From positions 5,426,001 to 5,490,000 of the forward strand of contig NZ_CP110389.1 of assembly GCF_026015985.1 (NCBI RefSeq): a stretch of 64,000 nucleotides of DNA, given 5' to 3'. Within the stretch, counting starts at the first letter, position 1, and the number at the start of each line of letters is the position of its first letter. A program made the translations under genes and the position numbers. The stretch comes from Rhodopseudomonas sp. P2A-2r. Its GTDB lineage: Bacteria > Pseudomonadota > Alphaproteobacteria > Rhizobiales > Xanthobacteraceae. Shown here one piece after another: positions 1-8,561 of this stretch. A model generated the notes under the pieces. The model saw nothing but the letters and a program-made list of their open reading frames with translations, ran no database searches and was not told the origin of the DNA.

Positions 1-19
1 TGGTGGCGGCGGTCGTCAT
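1..19 (-). CDS. probable 5' end of moaE (molybdopterin synthase large subunit), cut by the window edge
   Basis: Only six codons are visible, starting at an ATG (complement of 17-19) seven bases after the moaD stop. The identity rests on position alone: moaE commonly follows moaD, and the two proteins form molybdopterin synthase. The visible residues (MTTAAT) carry no family signal and there is no strong ribosome binding site in front. This is an inference from gene order. Confidence 0.4.
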
Positions 20-26
20 GACGACG

Positions 27-278
27 CTAGCCGCCGGTCATCGGCGGGAAGAAGGCGATCTCGCGCGCGCCGGCGATCATGGTCTCCGGCTTGACGTGGG
101 TGTGGTCGATGGCGGCGCGGATCACCTTCGGCGTCTCGAAAGCGTACGCATATTGCTCGCCGCGCGTGGTCAGCCAGCCGATCAGGTCGCCCACCGTCTG
201 CACGGCGGCCGGCGGCTCGACGATTTCTTCGGCCTTGCCGATACGCTCGCGCACCCAGGCAAAATACAGAACCTTCAT
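27..278 (-). CDS. moaD: MoaD, molybdopterin synthase small (sulfur-carrier) subunit
   Basis: The 83-residue protein has the size of the MoaD/ThiS ubiquitin-like fold and ends in Gly-Gly, the C-terminus that MoeB adenylates and that carries the thiocarboxylate used to make molybdopterin dithiolene from precursor Z. It opens with MKVLYFAWVRERIG, typical of the first beta strand. The ATG has GGAGG just upstream. Its start overlaps the pgsA stop by four bases (ATGA), so it is probably translated from the uvrC-pgsA-moaD message. The protein is cytoplasmic. Confidence is high because the length, the terminal GG and the following reading frame all agree. Confidence 0.9.
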   Translation of the reverse strand: MKVLYFAWVRERIGKAEEIVEPPAAVQTVGDLIGWLTTRGEQYAYAFETPKVIRAAIDHTHVKPETMIAGAREIAFFPPMTGG

Positions 279-889
279 GCATCCTCCGCGATGAGGTGAT
301 GAATGCCGGAGCGGAAATAGTCGTAGCCGGTGTAGATGGTCAGCAGCGCCGACAGCCAGAGCAGCACGATCCCCGTCAGGGTCGTGAACGGCAACACCAT
401 GTCGCCTGCTTCACCAGCCAGCAGGAACCCGATGGCGACCAGCTGCATCGTGGTCTTCCACTTGGCCAACTTGGTCACCGGCACGCTGACGCGCAAGGCG
501 GCGAGATATTCGCGCAGGCCCGACACCAGGATCTCGCGGCACAGGATCACGACGGCGGCCCACAGCGTCCAGCCGTGAATGCTGGTATCCGCCGCCAGCA
601 TCAGCAGGCAGGACGCCACCAGCAGCTTGTCGGCGATCGGGTCGAGCATGCGGCCGAAGGCCGAATGCTGGTCCCACATCCGCGCGATATAGCCATCGAG
701 AAAATCGGTAATCCCGGCGGCGATGAACACCGCCAGCGCCACCCAGCGCAGCCAGAGCGGGCCGTCCTGGACCGACTGGGCGTACAGGCATCCGACCACC
801 ACCGGGATTGCGGCGATGCGGGCATAGGTCAGCAGATTCGGCAGGGACAGCGCGGAGTTCACAGTCCCTCGTGTGGTTGCAGCGGTCAT
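275..889 (-). CDS. pgsA: CDP-diacylglycerol--glycerol-3-phosphate 3-phosphatidyltransferase
   Basis: This 204-residue inner-membrane enzyme makes phosphatidylglycerophosphate, the first committed step to phosphatidylglycerol and cardiolipin. The CDP-alcohol phosphatidyltransferase signature is complete at residues 62-87: D62-x2-D65-G66-x2-A69-R70-x8-G79-x3-D83-x3-D87. Several hydrophobic helices surround it. I chose the ATG at 889, which has GGTAAG upstream, over an in-frame TTG seven codons earlier. It lies about 140 bases after uvrC and overlaps moaD. A uvrC-pgsA neighbourhood is common in proteobacteria. Confidence 0.93.
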   Translation of the reverse strand: MTAATTRGTVNSALSLPNLLTYARIAAIPVVVGCLYAQSVQDGPLWLRWVALAVFIAAGITDFLDGYIARMWDQHSAFGRMLDPIADKLLVASCLLMLAADTSIHGWTLWAAVVILCREILVSGLREYLAALRVSVPVTKLAKWKTTMQLVAIGFLLAGEAGDMVLPFTTLTGIVLLWLSALLTIYTGYDYFRSGIHHLIAEDA

Positions 890-1030
890 TCGTCTTACCA
901 ATACTGCCAAGGCGCGGAGGTCAACCGCCCCCGGGAAATCTTATAGGCCGGACCGACGACATTCGCGCGGGACTTTCGTGTCGCCGGCGCATTACTTTAC
1001 GTCCATCTTCGGACGGTGGTCGGCAACCTC

Positions 1031-3090
1031 TCAGCTGCCCTGAGCGTGGAAAAAATCGAAAATCTTGCGCGCGCTTTCCGCCGAGATGCCGGGAACCTTG
1101 CCGAGATCGCCCACCGAGGCGCGTTCGATCTCCTTCAGCGTGCCGAAATGGTGCAGCAGCGCCCGCTTGCGGGTCGGCCCGATGCCGGGGATTTCCTGCA
1201 GGCCGGCCTCGCGAATATCCTTCTTGCGCAGCTTGCGGTGGGAACCGATCACGAAACGATGGGCTTCGTCGCGCAGCCGCTGAATGAAATACAGCACCGG
1301 GTCGCGCGGCTGCAGCTTGATCGCCGGGCGGTCCGGCATGAACAGGGTTTCCTGGCCGGCGTCGCGTTCCGGCCCCTTCGCGACCGACATCAGCGTCACG
1401 TCGGTCAGCGCCAGCTGGTCGAAGATCTCCTTGACCGCGTTGAGCTGGCCACGGCCGCCGTCGATGATCACCAGGTCCGGCCACTGCGGGAAATCCTCGT
1501 CCTTGGCCTTGGCCACGCCGTCCTGCGGCGGCGCCAGCAGCCGCTTGAAGCGGCGCTGCAGCACCTCCTTCATCATCGCGTAATCGTCGCCCGGCGTCAG
1601 ACCCTCCGACTTGATGTTGAACTTGCGATACTGGTTCTTCATGAAGCCGTCGGGCCCGGCCACGATCATCGCGCCGACCGCATTGGTGCCCTGGATATGG
1701 CTGTTGTCGTAGACTTCGATGCGCTTCGGCACGTGCGGGAGGCCGAGCGCGGTGACCATGCCCTGCAGCAGCCGCGCCTGGGTGGCGGTGTCTGCCAGCT
1801 TGCGGCCAAGCGCCTCACGGGCATTGGTCAGCGCATGGGTCACCAGTTCCTTTTTCTCGCCGCGCTGCGGGCAGATCACCTCGACCTTGAAGCCGGCCTT
1901 GATGGTCAGCGCGCTGGCCAGCACGTCGCTGTCCTCGATGCCATGCGACAGCAGGATCAGCTTGGGGGCGGCTTGTCGTCGTAGAACTGCGCCAGGAACG
2001 AGGACAGCACCTCCTCGGGGGTGAATGATTTTTCGGCGCGCGGAAAATACGCCCGGTTGCCCCAGTTCTGGCCGGTCCGGAAGAAGAACACTTCGACGCA
2101 GGAATAGCCGCCCTCCTGGTGGATGGCGAACACGTCGGCCTCCTCCACGGTGCGCGGATTGATGCCCTGCTGCGACTGGATCGCCGACAGCGCCGCCAGG
2201 CGGTCGCGATACAAGGCCGCGCGCTCGAAGGCGAGTTCATCCGACGCCTTCTCCATCTCGCCGGCGAGCAGCTGCTTCACCGCGCGGGAACGACCGGACA
2301 GGAAATCCTTGGCCTCCTTGACCAGCTCGGTATAGCCGGGAAAGTCGATCTCGCCGGTGCACGGGCCGGCGCAGCGCCGGATCTGGTACAGCAGGCATGG
2401 CCGGGTCCGGCTCTCGAAGAACGAATCCGTGCAGGAGCGCACCAGAAACGCGCGCTGCAAGGCGGTGATGGTGCGGTTGACAGCGCCCACCGAGGCAAAC
2501 GGACCGAAGTAGCGCCCGGGCCGCGACTGTGCGCCGCGATGCTTGAGAATCTGCGGCGCCCAGTGATCCCCGGAGATCAGGATATAGGGAAACGACTTGT
2601 CGTCGCGCAGCAGCACGTTGAAGCGCGGCCGCAGCTGCTTGATCAGGTTGGCTTCGAGCAGCAGCGCCTCGGTCTCGGTGGCGGTCGAGATGATCTCCAC
2701 CACCACGGTGGCCGCGATCATCCGCGCGATGCGCATCACATGGCCGGTGGGCCGCGCATAGGACGACAGCCGCTTCTTCACGTTCTTGGCCTTGCCGACA
2801 TAGAGCACATCGGAGGCCGCGTTGAGCATGCGGTAGACGCCCGGCGAGGTGGGCGCATGTTTCACGGCATGTTCGATGGCCGCGCGACCGACCGCCAGCG
2901 GCCCCTCGAGCACCGGCTCGCTGGAATCGTCCACCACGTCGGGCAGCCGCGAATCCTCATCGTCCTCGGCGGTGACGGTGGCCGGATCGAGATCCTGCGC
3001 AGCCGTGGACGGCTGGATCGGTGCATCGGTGGAACCCGGCTCCGCCGCGGGTTCGGCCGGCTCCGGGAAAGGGGTGGGATCCTGAATCAT
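1031..3090 (-). CDS. uvrC: UvrABC system protein C (frame interrupted by a one-base deletion)
   Basis: UvrC makes both incisions in nucleotide excision repair. Restoring one base gives about 686 residues. In order there are an acidic, proline-rich N-terminal extension of about 75 residues, a GIY-YIG nuclease domain (GVY at 84-86, YVG at 97-99), a UvrB-binding UVR motif near 275-310, the RNase H-like endonuclease core ([13 protein letters not shown], then [12 protein letters not shown]), and tandem helix-hairpin-helices ([16 protein letters not shown] and VPGISAES) at the C-terminus. The frame breaks at the G run 1964-1968, between FYDDKPPP and [12 protein letters not shown]. One extra base there joins the two halves exactly. 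The start is the ATG at 3090. Confidence 0.92.
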
Positions 3091-3330
3091 GGGACCAATT
3101 TAGGCACTGCAGCGGATCATCGCCAGCGCCTCGCTCATTCCATCCGGCTGCCGCAAGTAAGACTTCATTAACGCCAATAAGGCGCCGAAACGGGCCCTTA
3201 AGAACTGCTTAAGTTAAAACTCTCGATAACTTGTCTCGAGAAAAGATGCAGTTTCGTAACCCTAAGGATTTGGTCGGGCATGCCCCGAACCGACCGCCGG
3301 AACTGCCGAGTCAGCGTTGTGGAGAGTAAG

Positions 3331-3972
3331 ATGACCAAGTTCACGTTTGCGGCAGCGGCCGTCATGGCAGCAGGCATCACCGTTGCCAGCGTCGCGGCAG
3401 CGTCGGCGGCGGACCTTCCGTACCGCTCGCGCGCGCCCTATACGGTGAACCAGCCGCTCAACGGCTACAGCTGGGCCGGCCCCTATCTCGGCGGCACCCT
3501 GGGCTATGAGTGGGGCAACGTCTCCAACACCGGCGCGAAGCCCTCCGGCATCGCCGGCGGCGTGACCGGCGGCTACAACTGGCAGAGCGGGAACATCGTG
3601 TTCGGCCTCGAAGGCGACATGCAGGCCACCGGCGCCGACGACAAGTTCGCCAGCTACAAGTTCTCCAACCCGTGGTTCGGCACCGTGCGCGGCCGCATCG
3701 GTTACGCCTTCAACAACGTCCTGATCTACGGCACCGGCGGTCTCGCCTTCGGCAGCCTGCAGGGCGAATCGCTCATCACCGGTCTGCAGCAGTCCAAGAC
3801 CTCGGCCGGTTACGCCGTCGGCGTCGGTGCCGAAGTCGGCATCTACCAGAACTGGACCGCCAAGATCGAATATCTCTACGTCAACCTGTCGAGCAACGAC
3901 TACACGCTCACCAATGCGAGCAACGGCCTCGACTTCGGCACCGTCCGCCTCGGCGTCAACTATCACTTCTAG
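3331..3972 (+). CDS. Omp31/Omp25-family outer-membrane beta-barrel porin
   Basis: This is a 213-residue surface protein. A signal peptide ends near residue 26 (VAAASA|ADLPYRS), followed by the SWAGPYLGG opening and alternating beta strands typical of the small barrels (outer membrane protein beta-barrel family) abundant in Bradyrhizobium and Brucella. It ends in VNYHF with a terminal phenylalanine, the outer-membrane sorting signal. GGAG at 3321-3324 places the start at 3331. An in-frame ATG 51 bases earlier would add a charged stretch before the signal peptide and was rejected. The 240-base upstream gap, AT-richer than its surroundings near 3197-3240 with two CTTAAG direct repeats 11 bases apart, probably holds the promoter. 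A terminator hairpin follows. Substrate is unknown. Confidence 0.9.
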   Translation: MTKFTFAAAAVMAAGITVASVAAASAADLPYRSRAPYTVNQPLNGYSWAGPYLGGTLGYEWGNVSNTGAKPSGIAGGVTGGYNWQSGNIVFGLEGDMQATGADDKFASYKFSNPWFGTVRGRIGYAFNNVLIYGTGGLAFGSLQGESLITGLQQSKTSAGYAVGVGAEVGIYQNWTAKIEYLYVNLSSNDYTLTNASNGLDFGTVRLGVNYHF

Positions 3973-4011
3973 TCATCACGGCTCCAAGTATAAAAAATAT
4001 GCATTCGAACT

Positions 4012-4038
4012 CCCGGCTGCCGCGGCGGCCGGGATTTT
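4012..4038 (+). terminator. rho-independent terminator after the porin gene
   Basis: A nine-pair GC-rich stem (arms 4012-4020 and 4025-4033, one G-T pair, four-base loop) is followed by ATTTTT. It lies 40 bases after the porin stop. Confidence 0.75.
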
Positions 4039-4060
4039 TGCTCTCCGGCAACTCCATCGC

Positions 4061-4104
4061 CGTCATCCCCGCCGAAACGCAATTGCATTTCGGCGGGGAT
4101 GACG
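4061..4104. repeat. palindromic repeat, family A (CGTCATCCCCGCCGAAA arms)
   Basis: Near-perfect 17-base inverted arms flank a ten-base centre. Related copies lie at 19182-19222 and 43030-43073. This copy sits between the convergent porin and cold-shock genes, where it could also act as a bidirectional transcript end. Confidence 0.85.
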
Positions 4105-4131
4105 GCGTGAGTTTGCGGCAGACGGTTGCGT

Positions 4132-4347
4132 TTAAGCTGTGATCACCAGATTGACCGCCTTGGGGCCCTTGCCCTTTTTGTCCGGCTCGACTTCGAAGGT
4201 GATGCGTTGTCCTTCGGCGAGGTCCTTCAGGCCGGCGCGCTCGACCGCGGTGATGTGCACGAACACGTCGCGACCGCCGTCGTCGGGCTTGATGAAGCCG
4301 TAGCCGCGCTCGCCATTGAAGAACTTGACCGTCCCGCTCATGGCCAT
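4132..4347 (-). CDS. CspA-family cold-shock protein
   Basis: The 71-residue single cold-shock domain carries the RNP1-like motif GYGFIKPDD (residues 16-24) and RNP2-like DVFVHIT (27-33), the nucleic-acid-binding faces of the five-stranded barrel. The family binds single-stranded RNA/DNA and melts mRNA structure. GAGGAG lies about eight bases before the ATG at 4347, so this start is preferred over an upstream in-frame extension to 4431. The 285-base leader towards rlmJ may form a structured 5' UTR as in other csp genes, but I could not identify a specific element in it. Confidence 0.93.
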   Translation of the reverse strand: MAMSGTVKFFNGERGYGFIKPDDGGRDVFVHITAVERAGLKDLAEGQRITFEVEPDKKGKGPKAVNLVITA

Positions 4348-4632
4348 CGGGAAACTCCTCTCCCCGCATTGCTCCGCCGCTACGCCCACGTATCGGCGCG
4401 ACCGGACATCACTGCCGGAAAGCTCGGCCATCTCGCGAAGCCGGCGACAATTTCCGCTTCGCGCAAACCCGAGGCCTTGTCACTCCGCCGCCCCCATTCG
4501 CGGAGACGGAACGTAAAGCCAGTCCAATGGCCGTAGCATAATACGGTTTGTGACGGATTGACTACCGCCCTGATGCGGATCGGTGCGCGGTTGCGCCGCG
4601 AAGGTAGGCTACAGTACCGGACTGAGTGTAGT

Positions 4633-5490
4633 TCAGGTCTTGACGGTCTCGAGCCGGAAGCGGCCGGCGCCGCCCTGCCCCAGCGGCTTTTCCAGCTCGG
4701 GCAGGATCGCCTTGAGATCGGCCATCAGCTTCCAGGGCGGGTTGACGACCAGCAGGCCGGCCGACGTCAGCCCGGCATCGGGCGCCTGCGGCGCCACGCT
4801 GAATTCCAGCCGCAGCACCTTGCCGGGACCGGCGGCGGCAACGGTGTGACCGACGTGATCCGCCAGCGTGTCGGTGGCCCGCCGGCTCTTGACCGGGTAC
4901 CACAGCACATAGATGCCGGTCGCCCATTTGGCGAAGGCCTCGTCGAAGCCTGCGGCCATGCGCTCAAATTCGTTCTTGGCCTCGAACGGCGGATCGATCA
5001 GCACCACGCCGCGGCGCTCCTTCGGAGGCACGAAGGCCGGCAGCCCGACCCAGCCGTCAAGATCGACGATGCGGGCCTGCTTGTCGCGGCGCAGCGCCCC
5101 GATCAGCTGCTTGCGCGCCTTGGGCTCGACCTCGCAGGCCACCAGGCTGTCCTGCGGCCGCAGCATCCTGCGGGCGATCAGCGGCGAGCCGGGATAGGTC
5201 TTTAGTTCGCGCGGCGGGTTGAACGAGCGGACGATGTCCAGATAGGGCGCGACCAGCGGGAGCGCGGTTTCCGACAGCCGCGCCTGCATCACCCGGGCGA
5301 TGCCGGTCAGCCATTCGCCGGTGCGCTGGGATTCCTCACCGCTGAGGTCATAGAGCCCGGCCCCGGCATGACTGTCGATGACCCGAAAGGCCGACGGCTT
5401 TTCGCTGAGGTAGCTGAGAATGCGGACCAGGACGATGTGCTTGATGACATCGGCAAAGCCGCCGGCGTGAAAGGCGTGGCGATAATTCAT
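4633..5490 (-). CDS. rlmJ: 23S rRNA (adenine(2030)-N6)-methyltransferase RlmJ
   Basis: The 285-residue protein begins MNYRHAFHAGGFADVIKH, the conserved RlmJ opening. It has the SAM-binding segment VIDSHAGAGLYDL (residues 37-49) and the catalytic DPPFE motif at 166-170 of amino-N6 methyltransferases. RlmJ methylates A2030 of 23S rRNA. It stands alone on the minus strand, with a dispersed repeat downstream. Length matches the family (about 280). Confidence 0.93.
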   Translation of the reverse strand: MNYRHAFHAGGFADVIKHIVLVRILSYLSEKPSAFRVIDSHAGAGLYDLSGEESQRTGEWLTGIARVMQARLSETALPLVAPYLDIVRSFNPPRELKTYPGSPLIARRMLRPQDSLVACEVEPKARKQLIGALRRDKQARIVDLDGWVGLPAFVPPKERRGVVLIDPPFEAKNEFERMAAGFDEAFAKWATGIYVLWYPVKSRRATDTLADHVGHTVAAAGPGKVLRLEFSVAPQAPDAGLTSAGLLVVNPPWKLMADLKAILPELEKPLGQGGAGRFRLETVKT

Positions 5491-5562
5491 GCGCCAACCC
5501 CTACGCTAAGCCGGAGGATTCAGCAAAGAATTGGTCGTGTGGCGGACGCCGGAGCACACTCC

Positions 5563-5682
5563 TGTCATCGCCCGGCCGGCGCGCCATTGCGCGCCAGGAC
5601 CGGGCGATCCAGTAAACACCGGCGAATTGATGGAGCCGCAAAGCCTGCGTGTACTGGGCCCCCGCATGCGCGGGGGCGACAG
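5563..5682. repeat. composite palindromic repeat, family B, copy 1
   Basis: The outer hairpins are TGTCATCGCCCGG...CCGGGCGAT on the left and CCCCCGC-ATGC-GCGGGGG on the right. Inner inverted CCAGTA...TACTGG boxes face each other. Sister copies lie at 9696, 33599, 37859 and 61075. It fills the gap between rlmJ and the RNase T2 gene. Confidence 0.85.
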
Positions 5683-5698
5683 CCTGTGCTTGCCGCCC

Positions 5699-6379
5699 TT
5701 ACCCGCCGCGCATGGGCGGCATCACCACGTTGTCGCGGCGGCAGGCGCGGCGGTCGGTCTCCTCGCAGGCGCGGAACTGGAGGTCCTTGCTCATGCAGAT
5801 CCGGACCTCGCTGAGCCGGGAGCGGTCGCAGGTGACGGCGATCGCGGCATTGCTGAGGCCCGGATTGACCTTGATGAAGGCCTCCTCGATGGCCAGGGGC
5901 GCGATGGTCCTGGGATCAGCGAGTGCGAGGAATTCAGCCGGAATCTTCACCGCGGCGCGCGCCTTGCGGATGGTTTCGAAATATCCGCGCGGCCCCAGTC
6001 CCGAACAGGTGCCGTGCTTGTCCCATTCGTTGAAGACCAGGCCGGGCGCCGGCATCAGATCGAGCATCGAGGTCATGATGTTGCGGTCGAGCCGCGGCGA
6101 CGGCCGCTGGCAATAATCGGGAAAACCGCGCTCATATTGCGGCCACAGCCCGTGCACCACGAAGGAATAGGGCCGCCCGCCGCATTGCATCTGGGCGCGG
6201 CCGGCATTGCCGCGCTCCTGCGCCGCTTCGCAGAACGACGGCGACCACGACAGCGACAGCACGTAGAAATCGAATTCGCCGGGCGCGTTCTGGCGGCGGT
6301 CCTGCGCCGTGACCGGGCCGGCCAGCGCCGCGAAGGCGGCCACGCACAGCGCAATCAGCAAAGGAAATCGATCAAACAT
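5699..6379 (-). CDS. periplasmic RNase T2-family ribonuclease
   Basis: The 226-residue secreted protein has a signal peptide ending near residue 25 (GPVTA|QD) and both conserved RNase T2 active-site segments: CAS-1 HGLWPQ (catalytic H76) and CAS-2 FNEWDKHGTC (E118 and H122). Paired cysteines (50, 67, 90, 125 and later) suggest disulfides in the periplasm. The family cleaves single-stranded RNA through 2',3'-cyclic phosphates with little base preference. The ATG at 6379 directly precedes the signal peptide. A TTG nine codons earlier is less likely. Confidence 0.92.
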   Translation of the reverse strand: MFDRFPLLIALCVAAFAALAGPVTAQDRRQNAPGEFDFYVLSLSWSPSFCEAAQERGNAGRAQMQCGGRPYSFVVHGLWPQYERGFPDYCQRPSPRLDRNIMTSMLDLMPAPGLVFNEWDKHGTCSGLGPRGYFETIRKARAAVKIPAEFLALADPRTIAPLAIEEAFIKVNPGLSNAAIAVTCDRSRLSEVRICMSKDLQFRACEETDRRACRRDNVVMPPMRGG

Positions 6380-6476
6380 CACGCGCCCCAGCCCTGACCG
6401 GGGCAAGCCTAGCCAGCCATCAAGAACATCTCAAGAACAAAATCCGATCCGCGGGACGCAATAGCCCGCGTCAGGT

Positions 6477-6947
6477 TCAGGGCCGTGCGGCCTTGCAGGC
6501 CGGATTGTAGGACCAGTCGCGATCGAGGCCGACCACGCAGAATTCGACGCCCTGGCCGAAACCGGCGAAGCCGCCGTCCTCGATGATGGAGTAATGCACG
6601 GTGCGCAGCTTGCCGTCGTTCAGCATGGCGCTGGCGGTGCAATAGCGGCGCGGAATGTTGTCGGACTGCCAGGGCCGGAACGCGGTCTCGCGGACATTGG
6701 CGTAGCCGGTGATCTGCAGCGCCGAGTTCCAGAACGTGCTTTCCTTTTCGGCGAACTGCGAACTGATGCTCGACAGGCCGGCCTGGCAGTCGGCAACGCG
6801 GCCGTCATAGCTCGGGCCGAACAGGCCGAAATTCAGTTCCAGCGGGTTGGCGGCCTGCGCGCCGGGCGCCAGAGCCAGCACCCCGAATGCGACGCCGGCG
6901 ATCGTCGCCACAGCAGCTTTCTTCCAGGATGAGATGAGGTCGCGCAT
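6477..6947 (-). CDS. secreted protein of unknown function
   Basis: I recognise no family. The 156-residue product starts MRDLISSWKKAAVATIAGVA and has a signal peptide cleaved near APGAQA|ANPL (about residue 32). The mature part has four cysteines, enough for two disulfides, and looks like a small periplasmic domain (FGLFGPSYDGRVADCQAGL; GVEFCVVGLDRDWSYNPACK). The ATG at 6947 is preferred because it begins the signal peptide. An upstream in-frame start at 7034 would prepend a Cys/Arg-rich stretch. Codon use is like its neighbours. It probably has its own promoter in the 165-base gap shared with the divergent gene at 7113. Confidence 0.7.
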   Translation of the reverse strand: MRDLISSWKKAAVATIAGVAFGVLALAPGAQAANPLELNFGLFGPSYDGRVADCQAGLSSISSQFAEKESTFWNSALQITGYANVRETAFRPWQSDNIPRRYCTASAMLNDGKLRTVHYSIIEDGGFAGFGQGVEFCVVGLDRDWSYNPACKAARP

Positions 6948-7112
6948 GGGGAATCCGCCGGCTGATGATGGTTCCGAACGGTGCCGCGAAGCCCGGGCGA
7001 GGTCAAGTGCACCGCGGCAACACCCTGCGCACAAACCCGGCCGGATCTGCCGGCGTTCTTTTCACGGCCCCCGATGCGCTCTAAGGTAGCGGCAACGACA
7101 ATGGAGACGACG

Positions 7113-7403
7113 ATGCGAATGATTCGGCCGGCTATCCTGGCTGCTGCTGTTCTCGGTGTGCTGGGAAGCGCCGCGCGCGCCGACACCGTGCCGCCGTTCA
7201 AGGGCAACGACACCGGCGGCATCATCGCCTATTCGCTGGTCAGCCAGAGCGACGTCCGCGCAATGGCGGTCGATCACTGCGCGCGCTACGGCAAGGTGGC
7301 GAAGTTCCTCGGCGCCCAGGCCTATTACGGCGGCTACATCTCGTTCGCCTGCCGCTGGGTGCCTTATGGGGCATCGGACCGACCGCTGCGCGTTCGCTAC
7401 TGA
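7113..7403 (+). CDS. small secreted protein of unknown function
   Basis: The 96-residue product opens with a signal peptide (MRMIRPAILAAAVLGVLGS, cut after AARA). The mature part of about 73 residues has two cysteines (DHCARYGK and SFACRW) and many Tyr and Gly. No family is recognised. GGAG at 7103-7106 is well placed for the ATG at 7113. The in-frame ATG at 7101 would place that box inside the gene. A 13-base tandem repeat begins 12 bases after the stop. Confidence 0.7.
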   Translation: MRMIRPAILAAAVLGVLGSAARADTVPPFKGNDTGGIIAYSLVSQSDVRAMAVDHCARYGKVAKFLGAQAYYGGYISFACRWVPYGASDRPLRVRY

Positions 7404-7415
7404 GCGCGACGGCAC

Positions 7416-7479
7416 GGCTCATCTTCGAGGCTAATCTGCAAGGCTCATCTTCAAGGCTCATCTTCAAGGCTCATCCTCG
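7416..7479. repeat. tandem repeat, five 13-base units
   Basis: Five units in exact register follow the pattern GGCTCATCTTCAA: at 7416, 7429 (variant GGCTAATCTGCAA), 7442, 7455 (these two identical) and 7468 (last unit 12 bases, GGCTCATCCTCG). They fill the 90-base gap between two secreted-protein genes and end 14 bases before the start codon of the next one. Confidence 0.9.
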
Positions 7480-7493
7480 TCACGGAGCGAACC

Positions 7494-8030
7494 ATGATGC
7501 GACGACCTGCCCTCACCTTCTGCACCGCCGGGCTGCTGCTCGCGACACTGCCAGCGCTCGCTTCCGCAGTGGAACTGCCGACTCGCAAGGCCGGGCTGTG
7601 GGAATTGAAGATGGTGCGGGCCGGCTCGCCGACGCCCGAAATCACCATGCAGCACTGCACCGACGAGGCCACCGACAAGCAGATGACCGCGACATTCTCG
7701 CCGATGTCGAAGGAAAAGTGCGCGAAGAACGAGACCCAGAAGACCGCGACCGGCTACAGCACGGATGCGGTGTGCAGCTTCAACGGCACCACCATGACCT
7801 CGCATTCCGAGGTCACCGGCGACTTCAACTCCGCCTATGCCGTCAAGGTCACCTCGCATAACGACAAGCCGCCGGCCGGCATGCCGCAGGACACTTCCAT
7901 GACGCTGGAGGCCAAGTGGCTCGGCGCCTGCGCCGCCACGCAGCAGCCCGGCGACATCGTGATGCCCGGCGGCTTCAGCATGAACATCAAGGACATGGAA
8001 AAGCTGAAGGGCCTGATGCCGACGAAGTAG
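7494..8030 (+). CDS. DUF3617-type periplasmic protein
   Basis: The 178-residue protein has a signal peptide (ALTFCTAGLLLATLPALASA) and a mature part beginning RKAGLWELKM, the G-x-W-E opening of DUF3617 proteins. Two cysteine pairs (QHC, EKC, AVC, GAC) suggest disulfides. The function of the family is unknown. Two start ATGs lie in tandem (7494 and 7497), with GGAG about eight bases upstream. The tandem repeat immediately in front could affect spacing of its promoter or leader. Confidence 0.75.
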   Translation: MMRRPALTFCTAGLLLATLPALASAVELPTRKAGLWELKMVRAGSPTPEITMQHCTDEATDKQMTATFSPMSKEKCAKNETQKTATGYSTDAVCSFNGTTMTSHSEVTGDFNSAYAVKVTSHNDKPPAGMPQDTSMTLEAKWLGACAATQQPGDIVMPGGFSMNIKDMEKLKGLMPTK

Positions 8031-8037
8031 GCCGGGA

Positions 8038-8433
8038 TCAGCGCGCGCCGAACCGCGCGGAAAATTCCGCGACATTGACCAGCCCGCGGGCATGGGTGCC
8101 GTCGCCGATCTTGCGCTCGCCATCAAACGCCTCGACCGCGAAACGGATCACCCGCTTTTCCACGCTGACGACGCGCGACGTGGTGCGCACCACGCGCCCG
8201 ATCGGAGTCGCCGCGAGATGGCGGATATTGACCTCGGTGCCGACGGTGACCCAGCCTTCCGGCAAATGCCCGTCCAGCGCATCGCCGGACGTCAATTCCA
8301 TTTCCAGGATCATCATCGGCGTCGCATAGACCGCAGGCATCGTCGGCACGAAGTGCCGGACGGTGTTCTCCGCGGCGACGGTGAGGTTGCGTTCGGCGCT
8401 GAGTCCGGTCTTGATAATGTCGCGTGCGTCCAT
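8038..8433 (-). CDS. hotdog-fold thioesterase, FlK-like
   Basis: The 131-residue single-domain protein resembles the fluoroacetyl-CoA thioesterase-like group: AENTVRHFVPTMPAVYATPMM, then EMELTSGDALDGHLPEGW, and the long central strand TVGTEVNIRHLAATPIG. These hydrolyse or proofread acyl-CoA thioesters. The substrate cannot be read from the sequence. The gene ends eight bases from the convergent DUF3617 gene and is divergent from another thioesterase-like gene at 8562, so two hotdog enzymes share a 128-base regulatory gap. Confidence 0.8.
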   Translation of the reverse strand: MDARDIIKTGLSAERNLTVAAENTVRHFVPTMPAVYATPMMILEMELTSGDALDGHLPEGWVTVGTEVNIRHLAATPIGRVVRTTSRVVSVEKRVIRFAVEAFDGERKIGDGTHARGLVNVAEFSARFGAR

Positions 8434-8561
8434 GGCCTGTCTTTAGGCCGGCGACCGCCCGCAGACAAGACGGTCGGAAGGTTTGCCGACGCCGCCCGAT
8501 TTCCTGTATATGACGATGATCATGCAAAGGCGCAGCAAGCCGCCAGCAACGAGGATTGCCC

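Noticed and set aside
3262..3966. 234-codon minus-strand frame antisense to the porin gene
   Set aside because: It is a shadow of the porin's third-position GC bias. The porin has signal peptide, barrel strands and terminal Phe.
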